NCBI GenBank assembly: GCA_025200525.1
Contig: CM045762.1
Coordinates: forward strand, 1,426,001 to 1,490,000
DNA length: 64,000 bases
From: Camellia lanceoleosa
Taxonomy: Eukaryota; Streptophyta; Magnoliopsida; Ericales; Theaceae
Direction of reading: 5' to 3'
Positions 1 to 11,600 of the stretch are shown here, in pieces. Within the stretch, counting starts at the first letter, position 1, and the number at the start of each line of letters is the position of its first letter. The notes beneath the pieces were generated by a model. The model searched no databases and had not been told where the DNA came from. It was given only the letters and a program-made list of their open reading frames with translations. A program made the position numbers and the translations under genes.

Positions 1-2333
1 GATCTACCCCCACGCCGCCCTATCTGGTCACCCCCTCCTCCAAAACCTTCTTCTCCCACGACCATCTTCTCTAGATCCATCCCCAAACCCTTTAGTGCCA
101 CCAACACCCCCCACTTTCCTCATTCCTTTCCTTGCCACATCGTCACTACTGGCCTCACTTATACAAGCACCACAATCTCCTCATTCCCTTCCCCAGCTAC
201 ATTGCACCACTGGACGCCACTTTTCTAGGCAACCCCACCCTCTCATAGAGCCCCCTCGCTCTCTAGTGCCACCCCTTGCCTCATTGATCTACAGGTAATG
301 GTCATCAATCAATGACAAATCATTGGACAACGACGATGGTGAATTGAAATTGTTGGATGACAACAGGGACGAGGTGATATCTATTGACAAATCACTGTAA
401 AGAAAAGGGGCTGGAAAGAGGACAGTGGCTGCATGAGAGATATTTAAGGAATGGGGATTTGATATCATGTGCACAGGTTCATCGTAGGCTCACAATGTGT
501 GGTATGGTGGTTGTGGTCTGGTATAATTAAGGATTAATAGTAATTCAGAAGGACAAATGAACGAGTGCCACACGAAATATTTTTTTTCTCTCGTTAGATA
601 AGTTAGCAGATATGGACAGATGACTAAGATTGATATTTAATTCAAAACTTAGGGTTTAAATAGAAGAAATTAAAACCCCAGAATTTGATTTGTTACAAAG
701 GGTCAAACCCTAGGTAGTTTTTTTTTTCTTCATTTTTTTTTTTTTTTTTGTTGTAATTTTCCCTAAATAATATCTTAGATTACATATTTTGATTATGTAA
801 CATGCATAAAAGAGACATAAATATATTGATTGTTGTCGTGTCTAGGCAAAATTGGGGTTGGGCGCTCAACCCACATTAAATTTCATATGAAAGAACTCAA
901 AATTTATGTAAATTACATATGAAAGACATTAAATGTAATGCATTAGACTTGAAGAGGAATAAGGACTAGGGTTTAACTATAGATATTGAACTACTGACAG
1001 ATAAAGTTCTCTCAAAGGAAGTTGACAGTTTTGGAACCGGCCAATATAGCGTAGAACCTTATTTCACTTATTCCATGTAGGGCTTGCTGCACTCATTATA
1101 TAAGTGGTTTTTTCCTTCCAAAATGTTTTTACAAGACCAACTGGATATGGTCTTTAACCATTTTATTCTTTTCGATGTTCAAGTCCATCCAATTCTGCTG
1201 ATAAAAATAATACTATCTCGTGGGAGAGGCTGAATGCCATTCTTGAGAACTTTTTATTTCATTCTTTTCATCATTACATGAGTTCTAGTATGTGGTTTGC
1301 ATTGGTGTCCAACCCAGAACTAAACAGATTGACTTAGTTCTCAAAAAGTTGGATTCGATAATCAAACCATAAGATGAGAATACCGAACAAACCCCAACCT
1401 ATTAAATTTGGTTCAGTTTGGTTTTAAACCGTGCATTAAAAACAATTAATTTAAAGAGCTAAACAAAATAATGGCTCAAAAACAATTAGTTTGAAGAGAA
1501 ATAAAATAATAGACTAACATTTGTTGCTTTTTTTGCTCGTGAGATGTTTTTATGTTGCTAAGCTCATCTTTTCAGTCATGTATATTTCTAACCGGGCAAT
1601 CCTCCCAATGTCCTAGCAGATAATGAACCATGTATTAAGTACAGTCTAATCATTTCATACATCTCAACCAGAAATCAAACTGGTAGATAACCAAACAGTA
1701 AAAACAACAAACTCTCCTAAAAAAGAAGCAATTCAGTTTGGAAACATAGATTATTAAATTTTGGAAGGGACCCATTACTGCTTCAAGAAATCCAGAGCAT
1801 CTGAGCACATAATATTTACATGCACACATATAAGTATTATGCATATCCATTTGTGTGTATGTACGTTTGTGTGAGATGGTGGTTGTTGTGGGACAGTTAC
1901 TTACCTGAAGATTCAGTAAGAGAGGGGATGAAAAATTTTCAATTCTTTCCTCATCCAATACCTTTTTTGTTTTCATCACTTTCTCTGTTTAAAAATAAAG
2001 GCAAACAATTTTTATAAGTCATCTTCTTCCAGCAAAATAACCAAAAAAGAAATGTGAAATATCACCCCTATGTCCTTTCCCGCTATGTTTCATTTTCAAA
2101 TTTGGAAAGCTATTTGAAATGGTGGTTTTTCCTAGAACTGAATTTCCTTTCCAACCTTCTGGACCTCCAATAGGACTTAAAGTACACAGACATGAGGTTC
2201 AATGAAACATCATTGAGAAGATTCTCCGATAACAGGAAACAGTTGCTCAGTTCCCTCTTCTTGCCTCTTATTTACAATTGTTTATTCAAATGCTGTCCTC
2301 TCTGCGCTCTCTACTTTTGCAACTTAAGCCTTA
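1..2333. other. Non-coding stretch, no gene supported
   Basis: I see no convincing exon here on either strand. The first 300 bases are C-rich with short open frames of low-complexity composition. The rest is AT-rich with poly-T runs near 720-750. The missing 5' exons of host gene 1 should lie here or upstream of the window, but I could not find a segment that joins in frame to the exon at 8461. Confidence 0.5.
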
Positions 2334-2473
2334 GGCCTCATTTGGGGAGTAACTATTTTAGCCAAAAAGTTAAAAAGTTATTATAAGTTATCATATCACT
2401 CTTTCTACTCTTTTGCACATCTTTTTGTAAAAAGTCAAAAAGTTACTAAAATAGTTTGTTTCCAAACGATGCA
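2334..2473. mobile_element. Tourist/Harbinger-like MITE
   Basis: A 140-bp element with terminal inverted repeats (left GGCCTCATTTGG, right end the inverse of TGCATCGTTTGG). The similarity continues inward through CTATTTTAG and AAAAAGTTA-rich arms. Both ends are flanked by TTA (2331-2333 and 2474-2476), the 3-bp target duplication of PIF/Harbinger MITEs. It has no coding capacity. Confidence 0.75.
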
Positions 2474-2984
2474 TTAGTCTCGGAGTATGTTGGAGAAGTG
2501 AATGCACTTAAATGACTACTTGGTGGTGTATCAACAGGAAAATTTGGTCCGTCTAATTCAGCACCATGATTAGTTCTTCACTGCTACAAATCCTTTCTTG
2601 ATTTTTCTTCACCCTTTAAAATGGTCTCAGCTCGTGCGGCATTTCAACTTTTAACCCAATGTTAGCTACAAAATTCTTATCAGACTTCTTTGGCATTGAG
2701 CAAAGATGGTTGGGTTATGATTTTATTCCATTATTTGGATAGTTTTTTCCTTAAATGTTTATACATCATTATACTATCATTTTCTTTCTTGTGTAGAGAC
2801 CTCAATCAAGTTGTGGTGTTATTTATTTATTTGTTATTTTTTAATTCTCCACATAATTTAGTTCGGTGGATATTGTTGGAGGTACTGTGTCAGCACTGTA
2901 TCTACTACATTTCTTTATGTCCCTGCTTTTTGTTGGGAGTTTAATTTTAGGAATTAATATAACATTTTTTAGACCTTTTATAGA

Positions 2985-3222
2985 TGAATAATTCTTCTTA
3001 TTAACTGAGGGAAAACATACACAATATATAGAGTACAAAGGACACTAATTTAGGGAACTAATTTTACATGAAATCAAGAAACAATCGCTAAAAATCAGGG
3101 CCTAACTAACAGTAGTTATAATAGGAAACAAATATAAAGTGTACAGGTTGTACAATCTTAGTTTTAAAGGGATTTAAATTCCTTGTTCAGCAAGTCAACT
3201 AAATCCATAAAGATTCGCCAAA
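2985..3222 (-). repeat. Copia-1 3' LTR
   Basis: It matches 8086-8308 over its length, with scattered substitutions and small indels (for example an extra CAGGGCCTAACTAACAG-like segment). It begins TGAATAATTCTTCTT on the plus strand. The expected CA end near 3220 is blurred by a small deletion next to the polypurine tract (plus strand CTCCCCCTCAAGC, about 3222-3234). Confidence 0.85.
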
Positions 3223-3229
3223 CTCCCCC

Positions 3230-5050
3230 TCAAGCTGGTGAATAAATGTTGTCCATTCCCAACTTGCTCATAATATGTTGAAATAAGCGACTCTGTAGTC
3301 CTTTGGTGAAGATGTCTGCAAGTTGCCCATTCGTTGAGACATAGGGAGTACAAATTAAGCCACTATCCAGTTTTTCCTTGATGAATTGTCGATCTACTTC
3401 CACATGTTTCGTGCGATCGTGTTGTACTGGATTATGAGCTATATTGATTGCATACTTTTTGTCGCGGTACAACTGCTTCCTTCCCACTTGACTCACAAGT
3501 CTTCCAAGATAATCTTTAGCCACAAGAGTTCACAAATTCCATGTATCATAGCTTTGAATTCTACTTCAGCACTTGATCTAGCCACCGCAGCTTTTTTGCT
3601 TCTCCAAGTCACCAAATTTCCTCTGAAGAAGGTACAATAACTAGATGTTGACCTGTAGTCCACTACTGATCCAGCCCAATCTGCATCTGTGTAGGCTTCT
3701 AGACTTAGTTCCTCATTATTCTTGAACAGGACACCTTTCCCGGGGGTAGATTTCAAGTATTGTAGAATTCGGTGAACAGCTTCCAAGTGGGAATTCTTCG
3801 GAGAGTGCATGAATTGGCTGACTACACTCGCGGCATAGGCAATGTTGGGTCTTTTATGGGACAAGTAAATGAGTTTCCCAACTAACCTTTGATATCTCCC
3901 TATGTCTACCATCACATTGCCTACAACTTCTCCTAGTTTGTGATTCTGCTCAATAGGAGTGTTTGAGGGCTTGTAACTGAGAATACCTGTCTCCTTAAGG
4001 AGATCAAGTATATATTTCCGTTGGGAAATAAAGATGCCATTTCTAGAGTATGCTATTTCAATTCCCAAGAAATATTTCAGTTTTCCCAATTCTTTTATTT
4101 CAAATTCTTTGGCCAATTGCTTCCTAATTTTCTCAATTTCTTCAAGGTCATCTCCTGTTACAATAATGTCATCAACATAAACAATCAAGACTGTAACTTT
4201 TCCAATTTTCGATTGTTTGATGACGAGTGTGTGGTCACCTAGGCTTTGCTTGAAACCCATGTTCTTCATTGCACTGGTAAATCTCCCAAACCATGCTCTA
4301 GGGGACTGGTGTAACCCGTATAGTGCTTTTTTCAACCTGCACACACTATTGTCTCTAGAGTTTTTGGTGAAACCCGAAGGTGCCTCCCTGTAGACTTCTT
4401 CCTCTAAATCACCATGCAAAAATGCATTCTTAACACCGAAATGCTGCAAGCACCATCCAAGATTAGCTGCTAAAGAAAATAGTACTCTAAGGTCATGTTT
4501 GATTCACAAGATTAATAGTGAAGTATTAATAATCCTATTAAATTAGTGTGGTATTCACTATCCAATAGGATTAATATTCATTGGATTAATAATCCCACCC
4601 CTACCCCATTACTAATAATCCTACAAATTTGTTGGATTAATTATCCGTTGGATTAATAATCCTAAACCAAAATGTTAAAACAAATATAGGATTATTGGGC
4701 CCATGGATTAATAATCCTAATCCCATGCTCTAATCCACCCAATCAAACATGCTCTAATAGTGTTCATTTTTGCAATTGGGGCAAATGTCTCTTGATAGTC
4801 TATTATGTATGTCTGAGTGTAGCCTTTGGCCACAAGCCTAGCTTTATATCTCTCCAAGATTCCATCAGCTCTATACTTCATAGTGAACACCCATTTACAC
4901 CCTACTAGTTTCTTTCTTTTGGCAACTCAACTATTTTCCATATATCATTTTTTTCTAGTGCTCTCATATCCTCACTCATGGCTTTTTTCCATTTCTCATC
5001 CCTAAATGCCTCTTGGACTGTTTGTGGAATTTTAACAGTGAGCAAATCTG
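3230..5050 (-). pseudogene. Copia-1 reverse transcriptase / RNase H
   Basis: The longest open piece (3493-4449, minus) shows copia RT and RNase H signatures: NAFLHGDLEEEVY, LYGL.QSPRAWF, YVDDIIVTGDD, LKYFLGIE, then [11 protein letters not shown] and ARSSAE.E. The RNase H tail (KYAINIAHNP, DRTKHVEVDR, QLADIFTKGL) lies in another frame at 3230-3523. A 1-bp deletion near 4915 shifts the frame just after ELPKE, and the MITE at 4491-4754 splits the region coding for PIAKMNTI and VLFSLAANLG. It cannot make an active polymerase. Confidence 0.92.
4491..4754. mobile_element. Tourist/Harbinger-like MITE nested in Copia-1 RT
   Basis: A 264-bp AT-rich element with ends GGTCATGTTTGATT and, inverted, GAGCATGTTTGATT. 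TAA flanks it at 4488-4490 and 4755-4757. The inside is built from repeated GGATTAATAATCC-type motifs. Removing the element plus one TAA restores a continuous copia RT reading frame, which fixes both ends and the target duplication. Confidence 0.9.
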
Positions 5051-5539
5051 TGAGAAATGCTCTATGCAGTGGAGAGAGTCTGTCAAAGGAGATAAAGTTT
5101 GCTCTGGAGTGTTGAGTGCATTTCCGTGGTTCTTTCCTAAGGGCAATTAGTATGTCAAGGTCTATAAACTCAGGTTGTGAAGCAAGAGGATTTTCAATAC
5201 CTGTTACATGTTCGGATTCTTGGACTTGCATCGGTTCAGGTTCAAACTTTTTCCTTTGAATACACTTGTAATGGCAAGGAAGTACCGTGATTACCTGTTT
5301 TCTCATTAGGAGTTTTTTCAATTTTGTCTGGAGACAAGGATGATGTTTCTGCTGGAGAAAGAGAACCGGCAAGAGGAGAACCAGCAGGAGAAGTGAGTGT
5401 TTTAGGAGCTGAAATATTGATATTATCAAAACCGAGACTGAAATTAAACTTATCTTCCAATAAATGCTCCCCCTGAAGATAAGCTTCACCAAAAAAGGAC
5501 TTGTTCTCAGCAAAGTAACATCTTTAGAGATAAAGGATT

Positions 5540-6770
5540 TTTATGAACTGGGATGATAGCATTTATAACCCTTTTTAGTGGAGGAATAACCAAAGAAGAC
5601 ACACTTAAGGGCTCTAGGATCTAATTTACCCGATTGTGAGCATGAATGTGAATATAGGAAACACAACCAAATATTCTTGGTGCTAATTGGGTAGACTTAT
5701 TGAATTCAGGATAGAATTGTGAAAGGGCACTGATTGGAGTTTTGTTGGCCAACACTCTTGAAGGAAGTCGGTTGATGAGATGAGTTGCAATCAACATGGC
5801 TTTCCCCCAATAGGATTTAGGCACTTGTTTCGCAAATTAAAGGGCTTGGGTTGTTTCAAGAAGATGATGGTTTTTTCGTTCTGCAATCCCATTCTGTTGT
5901 GGAGTATCTGTACATGAAGATTGGTGTATTATCCCTTCCCGTTGGGAAAAAGGTGAAAGAATATGGTTAAAGTATTCTTTCCCATCGTCTGATCTAATAT
6001 TTTTAATCTGAACACCAAATTGATTTTGAATCATTTAAAAAAACATAGGGAAAACAGAACTAAAGTCAGATTTGTTTTTCATGAGAAACAACCAAGTAAC
6101 ACGAGTACAATCATCAATGAAGGAAATAAACCAACGAGTGCCAGTAATACTTGGAATCTTAGATGGCCCCCACACATCAGTATAAATCAAAGAGAAAGGA
6201 TATAAAGATTTATTATCACTCAATGGAAATGGGACACGATGATGTTTGGCAAACTGACGTACTTGACAATGAAAAATTTTATCATCCAATTTATGAAATA
6301 AATCAGGAAACATAGTCTTTAATACAGAGAAAGAAGGGTGCCCTAGACAAAAGTGATGAAGCCAAATTTGTGCTTTATTTGGTGAGAATTTTTCTGAAAA
6401 ATGAGATAAAGGTAGACAGCCACTGTCCTTGCCACCACAGGTATCTAGAAAATAGAGTCCTTCCTTCTTTTTAGCAAGCCCAATCATCTTCCCCATAACC
6501 GGTTACTGAATGACACAATGATTGGGAAAGAATGTCACTGTACAGTTTAGATCTTTTGTAATCTGATGTATAGACAAAAGATTTACAGAAAGTTTAGGCA
6601 CATGAAGAACGGATTTCAAAGCAAGAGAAGGTGTAAGATTTATGGTTCCTTTTCCTGCCACGGATGTAAGGGTTCCATCAGCAACTTGGATTTTTTTGTT
6701 TCCAGGGCATGGGGTGTATGTTGTGAAATGGTGTGAAGAGTTGGTCATGTGGTCTGTGGCACCTGAGTCT
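5540..6770 (-). pseudogene. Copia-1 protease and integrase
   Basis: On the minus strand the protease motif VIDSGATDHM is readable at about 6740-6770 but is preceded by a TGA where this family has Trp. The segment after it (6503-6748) is the protease/pre-integrase linker. Integrase follows: LGHPSF and AKHHR of the zinc-binding part, YTDVWGPSK with the first catalytic Asp, RSDDGKEYF with the second, [12 protein letters not shown] with the Glu, then the C-terminal part with YWGKAM and INRLPS. One zinc-ligand Cys appears replaced by Arg (CQVRQFAKH), and frames change several times. Confidence 0.9.
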
Positions 6771-6799
6771 ATTACTCAGGTTCTATGCAAATTACAGTC

Positions 6800-7784
6800 C
6801 TTTGAGACACTAAGGGCTTGAGATGAGGAATACTTACCTGAGTGTGCCAATGAACATGAGCCAACCGGTTTTTCAATTGAAGTAATGAAGCTCCAAAGTT
6901 TCTCAATTTCCTCCTATAATATACCGATTTCAGGGCTGCTACTAGTTGAGTCTTGGCCAGGTTTATCGTCAACAAGGGCAATATTTGCTTGGTTGCCTCA
7001 TAGAGCATACCGTTGTTGAGTAGTGTTGTTTTTGCCAAAAGGTATTTTTCCCTTCAATTTCCAGCACATCTCCTTATTATGCCTTGGTTTCTTGCAATGG
7101 CTGCACCAAAGGTCCTCTTTATTGATTGGTGGTCTATACATCTCTCCTTTGTTTGAGTTCAGGCCGCTGAATTTGTTTGGAGATGGTGCTTTAACCACGG
7201 CCAGGGCAGATGCTTCTTCAGTAGGAGAGTCTAACATCACAGTCCTCCTTCCCTCTTCAGTGTGTATGACTGAAAATACCTCATTCAAAGAAGGTAAAGC
7301 TTCTTTTCCAAGCACTTGCACCCGAATTTGATCAAGTTCCACATTGAGTCCAGCCAAGAACTCATAAATTCTTTCACTTTCCACAAATTTTAATATCATA
7401 GCGGCATCATCATTGCGCTTCATCTTAATGTTTTGATAGTAATCGAGTTCAAGCCATAAACCTTTCAAAGTGTTATAGTACTCAGTAGCAAACTTTGTAT
7501 CTTGTTTTGTTGAGTGAATCTTGGTTTTAGTTTCATAAACCAAGGCTGCATCCTTAACTCTGGATTAAGTCTGCTTCACTGTGTCCCATGTCTTTGGCAG
7601 TTGTCAAAAACATGCAGGTTCCACTTATCTTTGGTCGCATTGAATTCCAGAGCCATGACATAATTGAGGAGTCTTTCACGTCCCAAGCTTCAAACTTTGG
7701 ATCTTCTTCACTCGGCACAGGACCAATCAGGTGGCTGAGTTTTCCCTTACCCTTTAGAAACGTCCTTACCCATTGAGACCACAC
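6800..7784 (-). pseudogene. Copia-1 gag (capsid and zinc knuckle)
   Basis: The N-terminal piece 7554-7784 has the copia gag pattern (W..WD..DSSIMSWLWNSM). It is cut from 6998-7543 by an in-frame TAA near 7563. The second piece has the capsid core (FLAGLNVELDQIRVQVLG) and one CCHC knuckle, CSHCKKPRHNKEMC, which binds RNA in this family. Broken, so not expected to form particles. Confidence 0.88.
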
Positions 7785-8067
7785 CAGATAATTTCTTCCA
7801 TTGAGTCAATATGATGACTGTAGGTTCTGATATTCACCATGTGAGGTTTAGACAGGTTGGTTTGACTCGGTATTGGTTTAAGTAGAGGTTTTGGATGTAA
7901 CAGACATTGTGGGATTTTTCTGGGTAAAGTTTGAAGGGTTTGAAGGCAATAAAAGGCCAGGGATTAACGGCAATGAAGGCCAAGAGATATTCTGCAATCA
8001 GCAATGAAGGCTGTGCAGAAAGATTCCAGGGCTAGAAAAAGAAACAAGAGCAGAAAAAAAACCTGGA

Positions 8068-8079
8068 GCTCTGATACCA
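8068..8079 (-). other. Copia-1 primer binding site
   Basis: The minus strand reads TGGTATCAGAGC, complementary to the 3' end of initiator-Met tRNA, the usual copia primer. It lies 6 bp inside the 5' LTR edge (8086). Confidence 0.9.
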
Positions 8080-8085
8080 TATATA

Positions 8086-8308
8086 TGAATAATTCTTCTT
8101 CTTACTAACTGAGGGAAAACGTACAAAATATATAGAGTACGAAGGACACTAATTTAGGGAACTAATTTACATGAAATCAGGAAAGAATCACTAACTGCAG
8201 TTATAATAAGAAACAAATATAAAGTATACAGGCTGTACAATCTTAGTTCTAAAGGGATGTACATTCCCTGTTCAGCAAGTCAACTAAATCCATAAAGATT
8301 TGTCAACA
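8086..8308 (-). repeat. Copia-1 5' LTR
   Basis: A 223-bp repeat paired with 2985-3222. It runs from TGAATAATTC to TTTGTCAACA on the plus strand, so it has canonical TG/CA ends. The PBS sits beside it. Confidence 0.88.
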
Positions 8309-8454
8309 TCTTTCATGCTTGAAATGTTCATTTACTAATATTTGTGTATTCTAATTGAAATTTTCTATGGTGTTTAAGTCAACACCTTTCATGCTTGAAA
8401 TGTTCATTTACTAATATTTGTGTATTCTAATTGAAATTTTCTATGGTGTTTAAC
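8303..8454. repeat. 76-bp tandem duplication abutting the LTR
   Basis: Two adjacent copies (8303-8378 and 8379-8454) of a 76-bp intronic unit beginning TCAACA(T/C)CTTTCATGC and ending CTATGGTGTTTAA, with almost no differences. The first copy shares its TCAACA with the end of the Copia-1 LTR. The second runs into the acceptor CTTCCAG of the exon at 8461. Confidence 0.92.
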
Positions 8455-8460
8455 TTCCAG

Positions 8461-8610
8461 GAGTCCTCCATATTTCAGCATCTGAGAGTCATGGTTATAG
8501 AAGACATGATATATTTGATAAATGTTCAAGAGCTTGCAGAGTTTGTTAGGTCAAGCTTAAACTCAGAAACCAAATTGCTTTTTGTGGACCTTGAACGAGA
8601 TCCTCCAAAG
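8461..8610 (+). CDS. Host gene 1, first recognisable exon
   Basis: 150 bp, exactly 50 codons, phase 0 at both ends. It is flanked by acceptor CTTCCAG and donor GTTCTT. It encodes a segment with [11 protein letters not shown], a hydrophobic patch, and ends in VDLERDPPK. It lies 152 bp from the Copia-1 LTR, inside the zone of the 76-bp duplication. Confidence 0.78.
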
Positions 8611-11600
8611 GTTCTTCCCTTTAAGGGGTTTAATCTTTTAAATCTTATTTTTTATAATTAAACATATTTCTCTTCCTTTTTTCTCTAACAAGAAGTCATA
8701 TTTCATCGTTTTCCAGATGATTACACAAACTGAAAAAAGCTTGGTAGCAATGCAGCTTGTATCAGTTCAGAAGTTGTTTTCTTTAGTCTTTCCTTTTGAT
8801 GGAATGAACAGTGAACTCTTGCCATGTCACAGGACAGACTCAACACGCAATGACAAATCCACCATTGATGAGCTGGGAATTTCAGAGTGTTCTGAATTTA
8901 TTGATCTCAGTAGCTGCATGCAAGAAACACAAGTAACTGTGCCAACTCTGAATGGGTAACTCCTTGTTTTCACCCACATATGCACATGCGTTATTCCTGG
9001 GTGGTTATTTTTTATTTTTATGATGTAGCTTGTGATTTCTTATGATTTGCTCTTTCTAGCTTCCAGGAAGTTAGAAGCAGATAATTCTACAGTAGTTTTA
9101 TCCCCCCCCGGTCCCCCTGTCAGCAGAAGCAGCAAACACATAATGAAATTTGACACGATTGCATCTATGATCTCTTCAATTAACCTTCTGGAACTACATC
9201 ATCGTCCTCAACTCTACTACCGATACTAACATCTACCACAACAACTTCGACTGCTTGCATTCTTGTTAGGGTTTTGATCAGATACCTTACAGGCTTCGAT
9301 CTTTGATTTTAGGGTTTCAATCTCTGTTTCTTCCACTTTTGTTCATCCTCTTTCACCCTGTCTCTTCTCGTTTTGTTTCGTTTTCCTCTTGTTCTTGTTT
9401 AGGGTTTAAGTTTAGGACGCCCCTACGAGCTTATCAACTCAAGTTAAAAAGGTTACGAATCCAAACTAGTCACTCTTTTATCTTGCACAAACTCGCACCG
9501 TTCCACACGAACTCTCGATACTTAGTGAGGCAAGAGGCTCAATTACTGAGTGAAAAGCGTCGAAGGGCAAAAAAATATTTACTTTCTTTCTTTGTTTCTT
9601 TCTTTTATGCAATCAAGCTAAGGTCACTCAGTCTATGGATCATCTAATTTATCAAAGATTATCACCAACATGCATATTAGCTTCAAGTCTTAGCCCCGCA
9701 GCACTGTGCTAATATGTTCAAAGTGATTTTCGAGGTAAACTAATGATAAACTCTCTATTTAGCAAAAGTAGAATGGACAAATGTAACATGACCTATCCTA
9801 TGAAAAGTGGTCAAAAATTTGACTCTATCAATGATATTAATTGACTTCTGCAATCATTCAATACTCAACATCAACTACACAGATTAGGCACTCATTCTAC
9901 TTGAAAATCAAAAGCAATGCATCTATCTCAAGGTGAAGAACTTTGAAATTTTTACAATTTAAATACAATACCATTCCTCCCCCGGAACTTAAATGTCATA
10001 TTGTTCTCAATGGGCACACCAAAATAAACAATAAATTAAATAAAACGTGTAAATGGAGTGAAAGATAGCACCTTGAGACGTAGTCAAGCACACAAATATG
10101 AAGGAAAGAGAGACTCCCCCCAACCTAACACTAAATGCACCAACAAAAGATTAGTAATTATGTACCAAAATAGAACAAAATAAACGTGTTAGTATCTAAA
10201 AAATAAAACACCAAAGCTTTTTTTTTTTTTTTTGTCTTTTCTGAACAAGTTCTGCCCGAGCACCAAGGTGGCTCTACTTGAGCAGTTGTTAATATAAGAA
10301 TATGAATATTAAATGACTACATGTACTAAGTATCTATATGAAAAATTAAATCCTAAGTAGGAAACATGAAAATCAAACATACTAAACTACCCTCATATAA
10401 AAAATAAGATTACAACTCACACCCTCTCAAACTCATGATGCAAACTCAGAGAACATCAAGAGTTTTTCCAACAAGAAGCAAAAACAAGCAGAAGTGAGTT
10501 TTGGTAAAGAAGTCAACAAGTTACAAAGAAGAGGAGACAAAAGGAAGAGCGATGGTCCCTAATTGAAAATATTGACAAACAAAGTGACATTCAATTTCAA
10601 TGTGTTTAGTATGCTCATGGAAACTAGAATTGTGCGCAATATGGATAGCATTTTTATTATCACAGTAGAGAGTTGTAGGAGCTAAGATAGAGATACCTAG
10701 ATTTGAAAGAAGCTAACGAAATCAGAATAGCTCAACCATAGCATGAACCATAGCAGTTGAGCGAGCCACAACAAATTGTTTCTTACTACTACAGGAGGAA
10801 AGAGAATCACTGAAAAAAACACATAAACATGAGATAAGACTTGCAATCAGAAACATCACCAGCCCATTGAATATCAGCGCAAGTGCGAAAAGTCAGTGGA
10901 GAAGAAGACAAAAACAAACTTTGAAAGATTGTGCCACGGATGTAGTGAAGAAGATGAAGCAAAGTAGACTAGTGAGTAGAACAAGGAGCAGAAACAAATT
11001 GGTTAACGATATAATCACATAGGCAATATCAAGTCGTGTCTATTTTATATATGAGGGTAGTTTATATACGTTCCCGATCAGTTTTGGGCCGGGGCTGGTG
11101 ACGGGGATAAGTGTTTTAGCCAGTGTTATCAGAGGCGAGCCTAAGCGCTCGCCTAAGCGCTAAGCGAGGCGAGGCGAGGCTTTAGCGCTTCAAGCACCCT
11201 GAGGCGAGGCGAAATGGTGAGGCGATGAAGAAGCGCCTGAAGCGAGGCTTAGGCGATGAAGCGTGAGGCAAAACGAAGCGATGCTTCACCTGTTTTTTGC
11301 CTGATTTTAGTTCGAATCATCTGGGCCCTTCATCGACTTCGTTCGAATCATCTGGGCCCTTTGTCCAAACCCTAGATCGAAGTCGTTACAGGTGAGTTCA
11401 CCTCCTGGGTCGACATTGAAAGGCATACCGAAGTCGACTTCACCTCCTGGGTCTTCTTCTTCCGTCGTCGGACGTCGTTACAGGTGAGTTCTTCTTCTTC
11501 TTCTTCTTCTTCTTCTTCTTCCTTTCTTCTTCTTCTTCCCTTCGACTTCACCTGGGTTCACTGTCGGACCCCCCCTTCCTCCCCTTGTTCTTCCTTTCTT

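Larger units (their letters stand above)
2985..8308 (-). mobile_element. Copia-1: degenerate Ty1/copia LTR retrotransposon
   Basis: A full-length 5.3-kb element on the minus strand. LTRs lie at 2985-3222 (3') and 8086-8308 (5'). A PBS of TGGTATCAGAGC type sits beside the 5' LTR and a G-rich polypurine tract beside the 3' LTR. The domain order is gag, protease, integrase, RT, RNase H, as expected for copia. Every domain carries stops or frameshifts, so it is dead. It lies just upstream of, and antisense to, the first recognised exon of host gene 1. A MITE is nested in its RT. No matching 5-bp target duplication is visible; the right flank was rearranged by a 76-bp tandem duplication. Confidence 0.92.

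Noticed and set aside
7023..7331. Plus-strand ORF opposite Copia-1 gag
   Set aside because: Shadow frame; the minus strand has clear gag motifs.
8696..8959. ATG at 8717 as the true start of host gene 1
   Set aside because: It follows an AG acceptor and the upstream exon 8461-8610 joins in phase; the Met is internal.
9061..9229. Possible extra exon of host gene 1 ([20 protein letters not shown]...)
   Set aside because: Including it breaks the clean phase match between 8955 and 17308 and the frame ends in a stop at 9229; the direct join gives an uninterrupted protein.
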